Part shown: one piece after another, positions 24,545 through 36,557 of the stretch
Layout: every line of letters begins with the position of its first letter
How positions within the stretch are numbered: the stretch's first letter is position 1
Assembly (NCBI GenBank): GCA_014529385.2
Contig: CM043969.1
Coordinates: forward strand, 29,654,946-29,718,945
Length of the DNA stretch: 64,000 nucleotides
Source: Adiantum capillus-veneris
Taxonomy: Eukaryota > Streptophyta > Polypodiopsida > Polypodiales > Pteridaceae
Reading direction: 5' to 3'
Made by a program: the position numbers and the translations under genes
Notes under the pieces: generated by a model
Seen by the model: only the letters and a program-made list of their open reading frames with translations
The model's database searches: none
What the model was told of the DNA's origin: nothing

Positions 24545-26380
24545 GTGTGTCTTTCTAGCTCTCTCTCAATGTTCATGGCAAGTGTAGCATTTCCAACAGT
24601 TAAAGGAAAGAAGGGGGAGGATTTGGTAACAGACTTCCTAGATGACTTTGAAGTAGAATGTGTAGTGAGCAACAAAGATACGGATGAATCCCGGGTTAGA
24701 ATCTTTAAGCATCTCATGAAGCTAAAAGCTAGATCATGGTACAATGCACTTCCACAAGCAACCAAGGATGACTGGGAACCCTTAAAAACCGCTTTTAAGA
24801 GGCGCTTTGGGGGAGGTACCACTTCAGAAAAGTTGTGGGACAAGTTGAGAGACTTGAAGCAGGAGGGTCTTTTAGAATATGCCACCTATGAGTCCAAATT
24901 TGTGGATTTGTAGGAACGGTGGATTGAGTCACTGGCAAGGGGGGAAGCCGCACCCGATTTCCTAAAAAAAGATCGGTTCACGCATGGCTTATGGCCGCTT
25001 CTCAAGGAGAAGGTGAAAGGTAGATTCCCGGCTACGTACGAGTTAGCCGTTGAGATTGCTCGCCTTAAGGACAAGAAGCTGCGAATGAAATCCAAGGAAA
25101 CCGAATCAACAGAAGCAGGAACATCGCGTCGACCAACAACTACAACAACCACCATACCACCACCACCGGCTCTTGGGGTAAGAGATGACCAACAAGATAT
25201 GTTGGCCCATATTACTGACCAACTACAGAATTTGTCTGTCCACTTAATACAGCAAGGGAGGAGTCAAGAAAGAGATCAAGACCCTGGAAGAGCACGACGA
25301 CAAAACAGGGAGTATCATTGCTACAACTACGGAGAAGATGGTCACGGTATGTACTACTGTCCCAAACCACGACAAAACTATAATAGAGGAGGTAGGAGGA
25401 ACCAATTGTCACCCCCTAGAGAAAGAACACCCCCACCCCGAGCACCACCCCCACCAACACAAATTCTACGTCCACCCCAGACACCACTACAAGCATCCAT
25501 CCCACCTCTTCCACCAGCCCCACCACCTGATCGCCCTGTAAACATCATAAGGCTAGAAGAGAAAGGAAAAGCCATAGTAGTGGATCCACCCAGAGCAAAG
25601 GAGAGGGACAAGGGTAAGGAGAAGATAACCTTTTTAGAACCACTTGAAGCCATGACTGTGAAAAGAGTTAGGAGGGAGAAAGCTACACAATCAGATGATG
25701 AGAGAAGCATGAGAGGAGAAACTAGCAAGAGGCCATCCAGGCCACGACAGAAATTGGGCATCACCGACTTCCAGCTAGGGGAAAGTTCTAAGCCCTATGA
25801 TCTAACATTGGATGTGGCAGAGCAAGGACCGAAGATTACATGGCCACAGCTGCTACATCTTGTACCTAAAGTAAGGCGACAATGGTCTAAAATGGTAAGT
25901 ACAAGACGCTCCAAACCAAAGGTAGCCGGGGCAATTTCGGGATGCAACATGGATGACATCCTTCCAATTGTCGACGTAAACATAAAAGGAAAGAGGGTTG
26001 GAAACACCTACATTGATGGAGGTGCACAAATCTGTGTAATGAGCAAAGCTATGATGCTTCAATTAGGGCTCGAGGTTGACAGGCCTTCTCCATGCAAGGC
26101 AAAGATGGCAAACAACGCAAAAGTAAAGTGTGTGGGTGTGGTAAGTGCCGTGAAAATCAAAGCTTTCAACACTGAGGTAGAGGTAGATGTTTTTGTAATG
26201 CCTACTAAGGGGGAGGGCTATCCACTAATTTTGGGAAGGCCATGGTTGATGGCCATGAAGGCAAAACAGGACTGGGGTACTGGCCTTCTACGCATGACCG
26301 GTAAGAAAGGGGAGACAATCTACTACGACATGAGGATTGGCAAGCAGAAGCAAACGAAAGTGACAGTTTCATTGATGTGA
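24545..26380 (+). pseudogene. gag-protease of Tat-type element, one in-frame stop
   Basis: The capsid part includes SRVRIFKHLMKLKARSWYNAL and WEPLKTAFKRRF, the retrotransposon gag pattern. A TAG at 24911-24913 interrupts an otherwise single frame that continues to 26380. A zinc-knuckle-like CYNYGEDGHGMYYC near 25316-25360 has Tyr in place of the second Cys, so zinc binding is doubtful. A proline-rich linker follows. The protease region has TYIDGGAQICVMS near 26010-26045, with DGG where many gypsies have DSG, and ends LILGRPWL. The start may be at 24572 (MASVAFP) instead of 24545. The frame ends in TGA at 26378-26380, sharing its A with the pol start. Confidence 0.85.
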
Positions 26381-29300
26381 TGGGTATCATTATGAAGGAT
26401 CCACAAAGGGTAAGCACAACTGGTGATCCATCACCAAAAGGGCAACCCAATGAAGAGGAGAGCAAATCACCTGGCCTAGGAGGAAGTAGGTTGAAGGGTA
26501 TGTTGTCTACGGAATTAACACTTGAGGAGAAAGATAGTTTTTTGAAAATGTTGATGGGATTTCCTAACCTGTTCATTGACAACTATGAAAGAATCACAGG
26601 CATTACAGTGGTGGAACATCATATTAAACTGAAGGAAGGGGTAAAACCAGTTGTGCAAAAGCTACGACGACTGGGGGTCATACAAGAAAAGGCACTCTTG
26701 GCCGAGGTAAGGAAACTGTTGGAGGCAGGATTCATCTATCCTATAGAAAACTCAGAATGGGTGTCACCCGTAGTGGTGACGCCTAAAAAGAATGGTAAGT
26801 GGAGGGTTTGTGTTGACTACAAACCACTAAATGTAGCTACAAAGAGAGACCACTTTCCTCTCCCTTTCTTGGATGAAATTCTGAATGAAGTAGCGGGTTT
26901 TGAATGCTATACCGTCTGTGATGGTTATTCTGGATACTTTCAAATACGCATAGCCTTGGAAGATCAGCTAAAAACCACTTTTATCACTCCATGGGGTTGT
27001 TTTGCATACAGGGTTATGCCATTTGGTCTCACAATGCACCTGCCACATTCCAAAGATATGTCACATATGTTTTTCAACCGTTCTTTGGAACATCCATAAG
27101 AGTGTTCATTGATGATTTTTGTATATATAGCTCCCGTATTTCACATTTAGAAAAGGTAACTGAAGGTTTGGCCAGGTTGCAGAGCCTAGGTGGGCAATTA
27201 AATGTGGATAAATGTCACATTGGGGAGAGTAAAGTCATTCTACTAGGCCATGAAATTTCAGCAAAAGTTATCAACGCCGACCCAAGTAAGGTGTCCGCAC
27301 TCATAGCCCTACCTTCACCAACGACCGCACGTCAACTGGTCTCTTTTCTACATAAGGTGAGGTACTTAAGTAGATTCATACATCTACTATCACAACTTGT
27401 TCTACCACTGCAACAACTCACTCAAAGATCAACTTTCACTTGGGACGAGGAAAGCGAACATCACTACAACAAGGTAAAGGAGGTCTTAGCCACTCTGCCA
27501 ACTATCTCACCACCTAAGTGGGATGAAAAATTCTATGTCACCTCAAGTGTTGGTGATGACTCATTGGGGGCTGTGCTACTCCAAAAGGATACGATGACAT
27601 CTTTCATGAGGCCAATCTACTTCTCTAGTCGAATGATGACAGCAGGAGAGAAAGGTTTCACCCATGTGGAACACTTAGTCCTAGCTCTTAGATTTGCAAC
27701 TACAAAGTTTAGGTCATATTTGCTGCCTAAGCAATTTGTGATTCTAACCACGGATGAAATATTTCCCTATGCTGTACAACACATGGATGTGTCTGCTAGA
27801 ATTACTAAATGGCTAGTTCGTCTGCAAGAGTTTGACTACACAGTACAGGTAGAAAGCACGACAGGGGCAAGTTTGGGGGGACTCATGACCTACCAAGTCT
27901 TTGAAAGGAAGGAGAAGCAATCTAAGGAAGGAGAAGTCCGATTACCTCCAGTACCACCGATGGTAGAAGGAGCATACTCTCTCTACTTTGATGGAGCCTA
28001 CAAGCGAGCGTCCGACAAAGCAGCTGCAGGCATAGTGGTCTTTGATGACAAAGGGACAAAGGTATTTTCGTTGGGCCAATTGTTAGATTCACATTCTAAC
28101 AATGAAGCTGAGTATGCAGCACTAACCAAGGGTCTACAATGGTGCGTCTCACAAGGTGTACAACGCCTTAATGTATTTGGGGATGCTCTACTTCTGGTAA
28201 GGCAAGTAAATGGAGCATGGACATGCAAGAATCCTAGTTTAAGGACTCACTTAAGTGGTGTAAAAACCTTGTTGGGTAAGTTTGAAGAAGTTCAAATACA
28301 CCATATCCCAAGGGCTCAAAACCAAGAAGCAGATGCCCTAGCAAGTGAAAGACTACAGGAAGTGGTGGTTGGAGCAATAAAGCTAAAGCTCCCTCTATTT
28401 CAAGGCAGTGATGCCTTGCCTGACATCATGCATTTTTTGGAAACAGGAGAATGCCCATCAGATTTAACAAAGGGACAGAAGCAATGGCTGACGCGGAAGG
28501 CCACAAGGTATCGACTCATCAATGATGGTTTGTACTGTAAGGGTAAGAACCAAATACTCAGGAAGGTCCCTCTCTCTCAGGAAATCACGGGAGTAATTGC
28601 TAGTTGTCACGACGGGGTTTGTGGTGGTCACTTTGCCCTAGACATAACAAGTAGGAAAATCTTGCAGGCAGGCTTCATATGGCCTAGCCTCAACCGTGAT
28701 GTACACCACTGGTGCAAAACATGTAAGTTGTGTCAAAAGGCCGACACTAGATCACTTATGCCTGAACCACAGACACCTATTCTCTCATATGGCCCATTTG
28801 AAAAATGGGGTATCGATGCCATTGGGCCATTACCTAGGGCCAACTCAGGAAAATTCTACATTATCATGGGGGTCGACTACATGACTAGATGGGCAGAGGC
28901 TACAGCCACCACTAGAATCACAGCGGTAGAGGTAGCTAAATTTATCTACGAGCACATATGCTGTAGGTTTGGCACACCTTTAGAGATCATCTCTGATAGA
29001 GGGCCAGGTTTTAGAGCAGACTTGGTAGGAGAATTAATGCAAAAATTGGGCATTACAAGGAGGTACTCTTCACCATATTACCCTCAATGTAATGGCCTAG
29101 TTGAAAAGGTAAATGGAATGGTTTCTAAAATTATTACCAAGCAGGTAAACAATCATCCTGGAGACTGGGATAAGTATCTACTACCAGCTTTATGGGCCTA
29201 CAGAACTTCATTTCGTACATCCTTGGGATTCACACCGTATCATCTAGTATTTGGTAAGGAAGCAATCTTGCCCATTGAAGTGCAGCTACAAAGTCTCAGA

Positions 29301-29753
29301 GTAATGGCAAGCCAGCTTCAACAACCCAACATGCATTTGAGAGATCACATCATCAACTTGGAAAGACTGCAGCTGGACAGAGAAGAAGCAATAAATTATT
29401 ATGCAGCACAAGCAGAGCATAGACGGCTTAGCTTTAACGAGCATCTCCGGAAAAAAGAATTGAAGAAAGGAATGTTGGTGCTCCGCTACGACAATCGCTT
29501 CGACACGCGCAAGGATAAGAAACTCCTACTTCGATGGGAAGGTCCTCTCATCGTCAGGAAAAAGTATGCCAATGGAAGCTACCAGCTTATGGAGGCTGAT
29601 GGAAAACTTCATAAAACCAGGGTAAATGGTTGGCGACTGAAACCTTATTTTCTTCCATTTGACCAGGCTCCACCAATTGACATTCCAGATGAGGACACAC
29701 CATCAGCCGCCACCTCCGACGATAATGATCAAACAGATGAGCTAGAGACATGA
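26380..29753 (+). pseudogene. pol of Tat-type element (RT, two RNase H domains, integrase), one frameshift
   Basis: The frame opens with ATG at 26380. RT has WRVCVDYKPLN, FQIRIALEDQLKTTF and VMPFGLT; a frameshift near 27030 moves the rest to another frame, where RT resumes with NAPATFQRY and the catalytic FIDDF at about 27110. The first RNase H follows (FSSRMMTAGEKGFTHVEHLVLAL) and looks eroded. A second, archaeal-type RNase H spans about 27970-28360, with YFDGAY, NNEAEYAAL, FGDALLLV and QEADALA supplying its acidic residues. Integrase has an HHCC module (HDGVCGGHF...CKTCKLCQ), a core with WGIDAIGP, ISDRGPGF and YYPQCNGLVEK, and a GPLIVRKKY...Y-QLM C-terminal domain. No chromodomain is seen. 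The frameshift should prevent full-length Pol. Confidence 0.92.
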
Positions 29754-29765
29754 ATGCCTCTAGCC

Positions 29766-29781
29766 AAAAGGGGAGGGCTAA
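29766..29781 (+). promoter_or_regulatory. Polypurine tract of Tat-type element
   Basis: AAAAGGGGAGGGCTAA sits directly before the 3' LTR, the expected plus-strand priming site. Confidence 0.85.
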
Positions 29782-31100
29782 TGATGGGGGCTTTTCACAA
29801 GCCAACCTCCCATACCCCTCTTCTCTCGTCCCCACCCCATGAAAACCCCCTCTTAGGGACGGAGTGATAAAAGGCATTGGAAAAAAGTAAGAAAAAAATA
29901 AAGTATGATTATGTAAATATATAAGAAAGGTAAAATAGGCCACCTCATGCCTACGGGGTAGCCCATCCCCACCTTGCCTCCTTTTTCTTCACTGTTGCCC
30001 CGCCGGGTGTCCCTTTTCCTCTCCTCCACTCAAAAGGTCAACCCCCTCTCTCTTCCCCTTGTCCTTTCTCCTTTCTCTCTCCCCTCAAGCTACCCTACCT
30101 CTTACCAATAATGCATTATAACTCACCAATAATGCACTCTAACTCACATGCAACTTACCCTATCTTCCAAAATAGTATACCCCACCCCCTCTTTCTCTCT
30201 CCTATCATATCCCATGACCCAAATACCCCCCTCTCTCTCTAAAGGGCGCCATGTCTCTTGTCTTGTAGCTAAATAACCTCCCCCACACTCACACACACTC
30301 AGTTTCACTGAAAAAAGTGCCCACAGACCCATCCCCACCCGGTGGTTACCTGATTTTTCTTGTGTTCACACACATCTGCACACAGATTCACCTCTAAACA
30401 CACTCCCCTCTCTCCCCTCTTGTAATTACTTTATTCTCCATGTCACCTCTCACTTTTTTTCATCAACCCATCTCTCTCTCTTAGTCTCTCTCTCATGAGA
30501 CTGCTGTTCTGGCACATATACACACAGCCAGACAAGTGGGGCCCACAGTCACATGGCCTATGTAAATAATGATTTCTTCATTTCTAAATTCTAGAATTTC
30601 TCCCCCCTCCTCCCCTATATAAAGAGGGGTCACCATCACACTAAGGACACACAACATCACCAAAGAACACACTATGCATTGTGTGTGCCTAGTACACACA
30701 CACACACACACCCACACCATCACCATCACCGCAATCACCATGCTTGTCTTGAGCATGACCTCTACACCCTTGGCTATGGAAGATGAAGGGCAACTAAATG
30801 AAGGATGATGGCCATAATCCTCGTGCGAGTCTTCGCCATCAACTCCCACCTATCCGCCATGTGCTCTACCACTCTCTCCCTTCTCATTCCCCTACCCTAT
30901 GCTCCTCATTTCATCACCTAATTCTCTAAATAAAGCTTGAGGTTTTGTGAGTATGTTTTCTTGCAATGTTTTGCCCATGTGAGGTGTTCGGAATCGCCAC
31001 ATAGTCTTGTGTTTTGGAGTGAGCTTGTGTATGTGTGAAGGGTGTGCGGATTCGCCATCCTTTTGTGGTGCGTAAGTACTAAGCCGCTATACCCCCTCCC

Positions 31101-31154
<54 letters not shown>

Positions 31155-31387
31155 TCTCACACACACACACACACACTTGATCTCATTCCCTTTCCTCTTC
31201 ATCATTACTCCCAAGCATCCATCTCTCTTGGATGAAAACTTTGTTATGGTGGTGTGTTGTTTGCGTCCTAGCCGCTGAAGCTAGGTGGTGCCCCCTGTTT
31301 GCTTTACCGTGACAGGCTCGAGGCGCGCCATTCGATCCCCGGTGTTTTAGAGGCCGTCGGGGTTCGGGGTTCGCTTTGCTCCCGTCA
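29782..31387 (+). repeat. 3' LTR of Tat-type element
   Basis: Matches the 5' LTR along its length, with TATATAAA at 30616-30623 and AATAAA at 30929-30934. Its (CT)n/(CA)n tract is shorter and contains TATC interruptions near 31140-31150. Confidence 0.95.
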
Positions 31388-31486
31388 ACACGTGAGGATT
31401 AGCTTTCCCCTTGGAGTTCATTGTTGGGTGATGACGTCTAGGGTCATCTGCAAGCCTCAGTGCATGCCCTTCGTACTTTGTGTGTG

Positions 31487-31489
<3 letters not shown>

Positions 31490-31574
<85 letters not shown>
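31490..31574. repeat. (GA)n microsatellite, 85 bp
   Basis: Long pure GA run in the target DNA just beyond the Tat-type element; the longest GA tract in the window. Confidence 0.98.
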
Positions 31575-31576
<2 letters not shown>

Positions 31577-31589
31577 GCTACTATGTTGT

Positions 31590-32568
31590 TACATGGCATC
31601 GATAGCAATGTATGTAAATGGTTGGGAACAAAACTCAATATCAGTAATGGGAAGCTTGCAAGTGTTAAGCACATGCTAGAGGATATGCTAAGGGTGTACG
31701 TTAGCGAGAAGCAATCCAACTGGGCAAATTACCTCTCTAGTTTGGAGTTTTCTATATCATCATGCAAAAACACAACTCAATATCTGCAACTTGCAAGTGT
31801 TAATCACATGCTAGAGGATATGCAAAGAGGTACATTAGCAAGAAGCAATCCAATTGAGAAGATCACCTCTCTAGTTTGGAGTTTGCTTATCATCATGCAA
31901 ATCATGCTACGACTAAGTTTAGTCCCTTCATGCTTATGAATGGTTTTCAACCACTGTTGCAGATTATGGTGGCGTTGGCTAATAATGAAGAATGTTAGCA
32001 AGTCAAGTACTTTATCCATGATCATATGGATATGATAAATGTTACTCCTCGTGAGAAGATAGATACAAAGATTATGATGATGAGAAACATCGACAAGTAA
32101 CCTTCATGGAAGGAGAAGAGGTATTTCTATGTGTACTAGAACATTCAAAAATTCTAAAAATTAGGTCAACACCTAAATTATACCCTAGATATTGTGGTCC
32201 ATTCACAATAATCAAGCAAGTTGGGGATACGTCTTACAAAATTTCTTTACCCACATACTCTCATACTCATCCTGTTTTTCAAGTAAATCGTTTAAGAAAA
32301 GCTTACATAGGGATAAAAATGTCATCGACCATCAAATTTTGGTCCATTTCATTGAGCCTCCAGCCCACTGCATGAACCCAAGAGCATTTTAATTAGTCTA
32401 TCTTGATTTACATACTTGTCATCATGTGTAGCATCAAGTATCAATTAAGTGGAAAGATGAGGAAAAGACTTAACTAAAGAAGGTGCCACTTAGGAAAGCA
32501 ATAGTGTTCTTAAAAAATACCTCACTTCTGTTTTTGAGGATGAAACCCCTTCTCCAAGGGGGGAGTAA
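31590..32568 (+). pseudogene. Gypsy integrase and chromodomain relic
   Basis: Two repeated versions of the segment HMLEDM...SNWANYLSSLEFS (about 31665-31760 and 31805-31890) match the end of a gypsy integrase core. The C-terminal domain follows with LYPRYCGPFTIIKQVGDTSYKISLP and HPVFQVNRLRKA (about 32170-32310). A chromodomain-like tail includes IKWKDE near 32445. The final polypurine tract CAAGGGGGGAGTAA is at 32555-32568. All frames are broken. Confidence 0.8.
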
Positions 32569-32869
32569 TGTAAGGCCAAGGACTAGTGTGAAGCTGCTTG
32601 GGGGTTGCCTATAAGGGCATACAACTGGGGGGAGAGCTAGGCTTCACTTCCCTTGGTCTCAAATAGAGATAATAGTAGATCTTTGTCTATGAGCATTTGC
32701 AATCCACCGTTAAATTTTGAGATGATCTAATGATTTGAATTTCTTTTCAATTGTCAACCATATGATAAATATCTATCAATGTATTATACATAAATACCAT
32801 TACAATAGATCTCTCCCATAGGTTTTGTGTGTCTAGAGAGAGAGAGAGAGAGAGAGAGAGCTACTTTCC
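32569..32869 (+). repeat. 3' LTR start, truncated, with (GA)n
   Basis: TGTAAGGCCAAGGAC begins right after the polypurine tract. The outer end was not found; the extent is a guess. A pure (GA)n tract occupies 32835-32860. Confidence 0.5.
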
Positions 32870-33312
32870 AAGTTCTTTAAAGCTTGGAGCTCATATATTA
32901 GATTTGAAAAACAATTGAAAAACTTCTTTGGAAATTTTAATTCGAACATCTAATTTACCTGGAGAATTAAGAGGATCCCACTAAGCCTCTGTAACCCCAT
33001 TCCAAGAAGGGAACGTCACCATAGTAATAGACAAGAACAAGGAGGAAGCACTTGAATCTCCTCCTAAAGGGTTGCGACCTCAACTACCACAAATAGCTGC
33101 TATCTCACATGTTATCACTCACTTTGTTGCTGCCAACAATGTTGCTCATGATTTCCACTCACAAAGCTGCCCACTAATTGCCACTCGGCATGGTTAGCTA
33201 GTGTGCCATCATAGCCTAATTTGTGATATCCATTTATATGGTTGTCCCTTAATGAAAAATTCCTGTCATGATTTGATTGATAGACACACACCCAAAGTTT
33301 TAATATCCTCTA
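32870..33312. other. No recognisable gene
   Basis: No sustained frame or repeat. The last five bases, CTCTA, are the left target duplication of the next element. Confidence 0.4.
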
Positions 33313-33650
33313 TGTAAGTCATGGTGGATAGGTTAGTGTTCCATCCATGGCCTAAAGATGATTAGAGTAGAGTTACCTTAGGGCTTGATATTGAGTACAT
33401 AGTACATAGAGTATGGATACAAAATAAAATTAGTTTTTTATTGAGCATAATGTGCCTCTACATAGGCATATACAAAGAAGCATCCTTTTGACACACGAAG
33501 CATATATGTGGCAGCTTATGCACAAACACAACTAGCTATGCTTTACACATGGATTGTTAGAGGTTCTTCACATGGTCTATTGACACATCACTTAAAAAAG
33601 TGAAAGAGGTTGTTCACACAAGAGATGCAACAAAAGCCCGCATCCCAACA
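33313..33650 (-). repeat. 3' LTR of short copia-like element
   Basis: Plus-strand ends are TGTAAGTCATGG and CATCCCAACA, shared with the right LTR. Confidence 0.92.
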
Positions 33651-33843
33651 ATCCTCCCCTATGTGGGTTTTGGCTGCATATCACTCACACAAGATTTTCC
33701 TCCCCTCAATACACACTGGGGTGAGGCACACAAAACACAAGCCTTTCCTTGAACGAAATTAGGTGGAGGCACACATAATCCTCCCCTACACACACAGATG
33801 GTAAGGTACACAAGAGAGAATGCTTAGAGTATATCGTCATATA

Positions 33844-34375
33844 TCAAGTCAACATTATCGTGTTTTCATTGTCAAAATATTCCGTGGAGAGGTTGATTTT
33901 TGTTTCTCCTTTATCTTTGAAATTCTCTTTATGATTGGCAACCTGTGAAGTTTTATCTTTGAATCTGCAATGCTTTGTAGCATGGTTGTTCTTGCCACAA
34001 ATTCGGCAAGGGTTGACTTCATAGAAATCCTTTGAAAGACAATTTGTTATCCCACAGTGTGTGCACTTTAAGTTTTTTTGTTGCTGCGGTTGTATCGGTT
34101 GGATGACACAACAAAAGCACCATTTGTTTGTGTTCATCTTCTTTTTGTGCTCTTGAAGAGTGTTTATTACATCTTCAAGTTTAGGAGCTGGGTCTTTCTT
34201 CTTGAGAAGTGTTACAATCTATCTAAAATCTACATTAGGCACAACTTTGAGAAGCACAACAATTTGGTCTCCATTATCTAATGGGCATTTTATACATTTC
34301 AATCGTGTGCAAATACTCTTGAGCCTATTGACAAGAGATGAAACATCTTCTCCAGGCTCCACAAGAAATTCGTAA
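33844..34375 (-). pseudogene. Copia gag, C-terminal part
   Basis: Minus-strand frames read LVEPGEDVSSLVNRLKSICTRLKC and then DNGDQIVVLLKVVP, the usual late capsid region. A nucleocapsid knuckle CRICGKNNHATKHC (CX2CX4HX4C) lies near 33970-34015 and is intact. The gag N-terminus is missing; in its place is the frame at 34378-34788. A frame break separates the capsid part from the 97-codon knuckle frame. Confidence 0.75.
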
Positions 34376-34377
34376 AG

Positions 34378-34788
34378 TTACATCTTTAATACAATGGGCG
34401 ATGACAAAAATTTGGGGTGGAGCAAAAGGGTACTCTCTGTAGGAATAGAAGTAGAATCAGCAAGCTCTGACGGAAAAGGAGGAGAGTAGCAGCGGATGTC
34501 GGGGGAGCAGTAATGGTGGAGGTCAAGGTCATTCCCAAAGTCCTCCTCCAAGAAGGTGATGTACAAGGAGTGGGCATCTTCTGTCCACACAAAGGGCGTC
34601 TCCACTCCACTCTTGTACAACACCAGGGTAGCTATTGTAGATGCCGAGGGTAGCATGACGATGATCAGCCAGGCTAGATGCAGAAGCCAAAAATTGAGTA
34701 GTGGTTTCAAGTGGGGGTTAAGAGCGAAGATCAATTTTGGAGCACCAACAGGGCAGGCTAATAATACCGTGGTTGGCCGAGGGTCCAC
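34378..34788 (-). pseudogene. Probable captured host gene fragment (COR27/28-like motif)
   Basis: A 136-codon minus-strand frame with GC-richer composition than its surroundings lies inside the LTR element and is not a copia domain. Residues about 67-90 read FVWTEDAHSLYITFLEEDF, which resembles the WT-E-K/A-H-x-x-YL-x-x-(M/L)E-x-x-F motif of plant cold-regulated COR27/COR28-type proteins, regulators in the circadian and cold pathways. The upstream part (LLNFWLLHLAWLIIVM) looks like translated intron or UTR. The junction with gag is at about 34376-34385. The motif is short, so the family is uncertain; that it is foreign to the element is more secure. Confidence 0.45.
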
Positions 34789-35524
34789 ATGACGTGGGGC
34801 AAATATTATTTCTTGAGGTGGGGCCTTCTTGTGATGTTGTGTGCGATGTGTGGCAGACTAGCAAGGCTTTCAATAAAGTCAAAATAGGCTTTTATATTCA
34901 CCCCTTTCCACCTTATCATTTCTAAAGTTCCCACCAAATAAAACACACGCACACACAAACTCGTATTCACACACGAATTTGTCAAGGTAATTAGCCATGA
35001 CGAATTATGGATAAATTTGGTAAATAATAGCTTTAATTGAAGCTTGTGTAGAGGATGCAAGCACACATCCAACTGAGATGAGGCTTTTTATATTTTGCAA
35101 TGGATTCAAATTAATATACACACAAAATACATAAAATTGATCTTAATAACGATACTTGTGATGCGCCAATCACGATGCAAATATGACCAACCATTAAATT
35201 GATGCAAATTGATATAAATAATGATACTTGTGATGCGCTAATCATGATGCAAATATGACCAACCGTGAAATTCCCTTCTTAATCAATTGGTATGGGTAGT
35301 GGCACAAATAGTACATATCCCATTACCAAAGGCCTTCAAAACGAAGAAAAAATAATGATGTGATTACCGTCATGATTAATATGCAATGCAAAGGGGTGTT
35401 GACTTAGCAATTGCAATGGTTAATTTGAGAAGATGCCAATGCAATCTAGCATAGGAGAATTGTAAATGCTTAGGATCTAATTGGATTAGAAGATACTAAT
35501 CTAGCTAACTGTTTTGATATCAAT

Positions 35525-35862
35525 TGTAAGTCATGGTGGATAGGTTAGTGTGCCATTCATGGCATAAGCATGATTAGAATAGAGTTAGATTAGGGCTTGA
35601 TATTGGGCACATAGTACAATAGAGTATGGCAGCAAAATAAACTTAGTTTTTTATTGAGCATAATGTGCCTCTATATAGGCATATACAAGGGAGCAGCGTT
35701 TTGACACATGAAGCATATATGTGGCTGCTTATTCACAAACACAAGTGGATAAGCTTTACACATGGATTGTGAGAGGTTCTTGACATGGGTTATTGACACA
35801 TCACTAGAAAAGTGGAAGAGGTTGTTCACACAAGAGATGCAACAAAAGACCGCATCCCAACA
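35525..35862 (-). repeat. 5' LTR of short copia-like element
   Basis: Same TGTAAGTCATGG...CATCCCAACA ends as the left copy, followed by the second CTCTA. Confidence 0.92.
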
Positions 35863-36300
35863 CTCTAATGGTCTCACTAGAATCACGCATTAAAGTAAAA
35901 AGTATTATTTCTTCTGGTATTGATAAAACTTGCTACTGGGTGTTCCCACGCAAGCTCCTACTAGTCACAAACACAATAACATAAAAGTAAGATTTACTGG
36001 GAGAAGGTCATAAGGCCATTGCTATCCTACATCTAAGGAGGAAATCGACCTTGTCTGCTTGTTGAGATTATGCACGCAGTAAGGCATTCACAACGAGACA
36101 TGTGTATTTTATTGCATTGCTCATCAACAGGGTTGTGAGGGGTTTAGACACTACCCTTCCAAGGGTAAGACAACATGTCTGAAATCATTCTAACAAACAC
36201 GCACAAACAAGTGAAATATCATCATTATAGCCAAAAGGCACAATCGATATCTTTGCATACATTCTTGTCGCCATATTTCCAACAATTGGTATTAAAGTGG
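35863..36300 (+). repeat. Possible LTR end with primer-binding site
   Basis: TTCCAACA at 36278-36285 is followed by TTGGTATTAAAGTGG (36286-36300), which looks like an LTR end plus a degraded initiator tRNA-Met primer site. No coding part or second LTR was found, so the left limit is unknown. Confidence 0.4.
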
Positions 36301-36501
36301 GCACTGACATCTGAGGAAGCATCGCAAGCACCCTTTTGGCTCATGTTCTTAAATTGAGATGATTTTTGGTGAGTGTTTGTACGACATAACCTTTGGGTAA
36401 GATCTTTGATCTTGGGGTTATCAAAATTTTGATTGGGGCCCAACTGTAGAAAAACCTTTGTAATTTTCATTGAGGGGATAAATCATAAGACTCATCACAC
36501 T

Positions 36502-36503
<2 letters not shown>

Positions 36504-36547
<44 letters not shown>

Positions 36548-36557
36548 GAGAGAGAGA
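36504..36557. repeat. (GA)n microsatellite
   Basis: GA run with one T interruption at 36545. Confidence 0.97.

Larger units (their letters stand above)
33313..35862 (-). mobile_element. Short copia-like LTR element with captured gene fragment
   Basis: LTRs at 33313-33650 and 35525-35862 (338 bp each) are flanked by a perfect 5-bp duplication CTCTA (33308-33312 and 35863-35867). Next to the right LTR, the minus strand reads TTGATATCAAAACAG, a degraded initiator tRNA-Met primer site. Next to the left LTR it reads AGGGGAGGATT, a polypurine tract. The interior carries only part of a copia gag and an unrelated 136-codon frame. It lacks pol and must have moved with enzymes from another element. 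The LTRs have diverged at many positions, so it is fairly old. Confidence 0.9.

Noticed and set aside
24538-24885. Minus-strand frame of 115 codons
   Set aside because: Exact antisense shadow of the Tat-type gag.
29587-29943. 118-codon minus-strand frame across the pol end and 3' LTR
   Set aside because: Antisense to pol and LTR; its LTR part also occurs at the 5' LTR (22029-22250), as expected for a shadow frame.
31299-31939. Arg-Glu repeat frames of 126 and 159 codons
   Set aside because: Generated by the 85-bp (GA)n tract; the downstream part belongs to the gypsy integrase relic.
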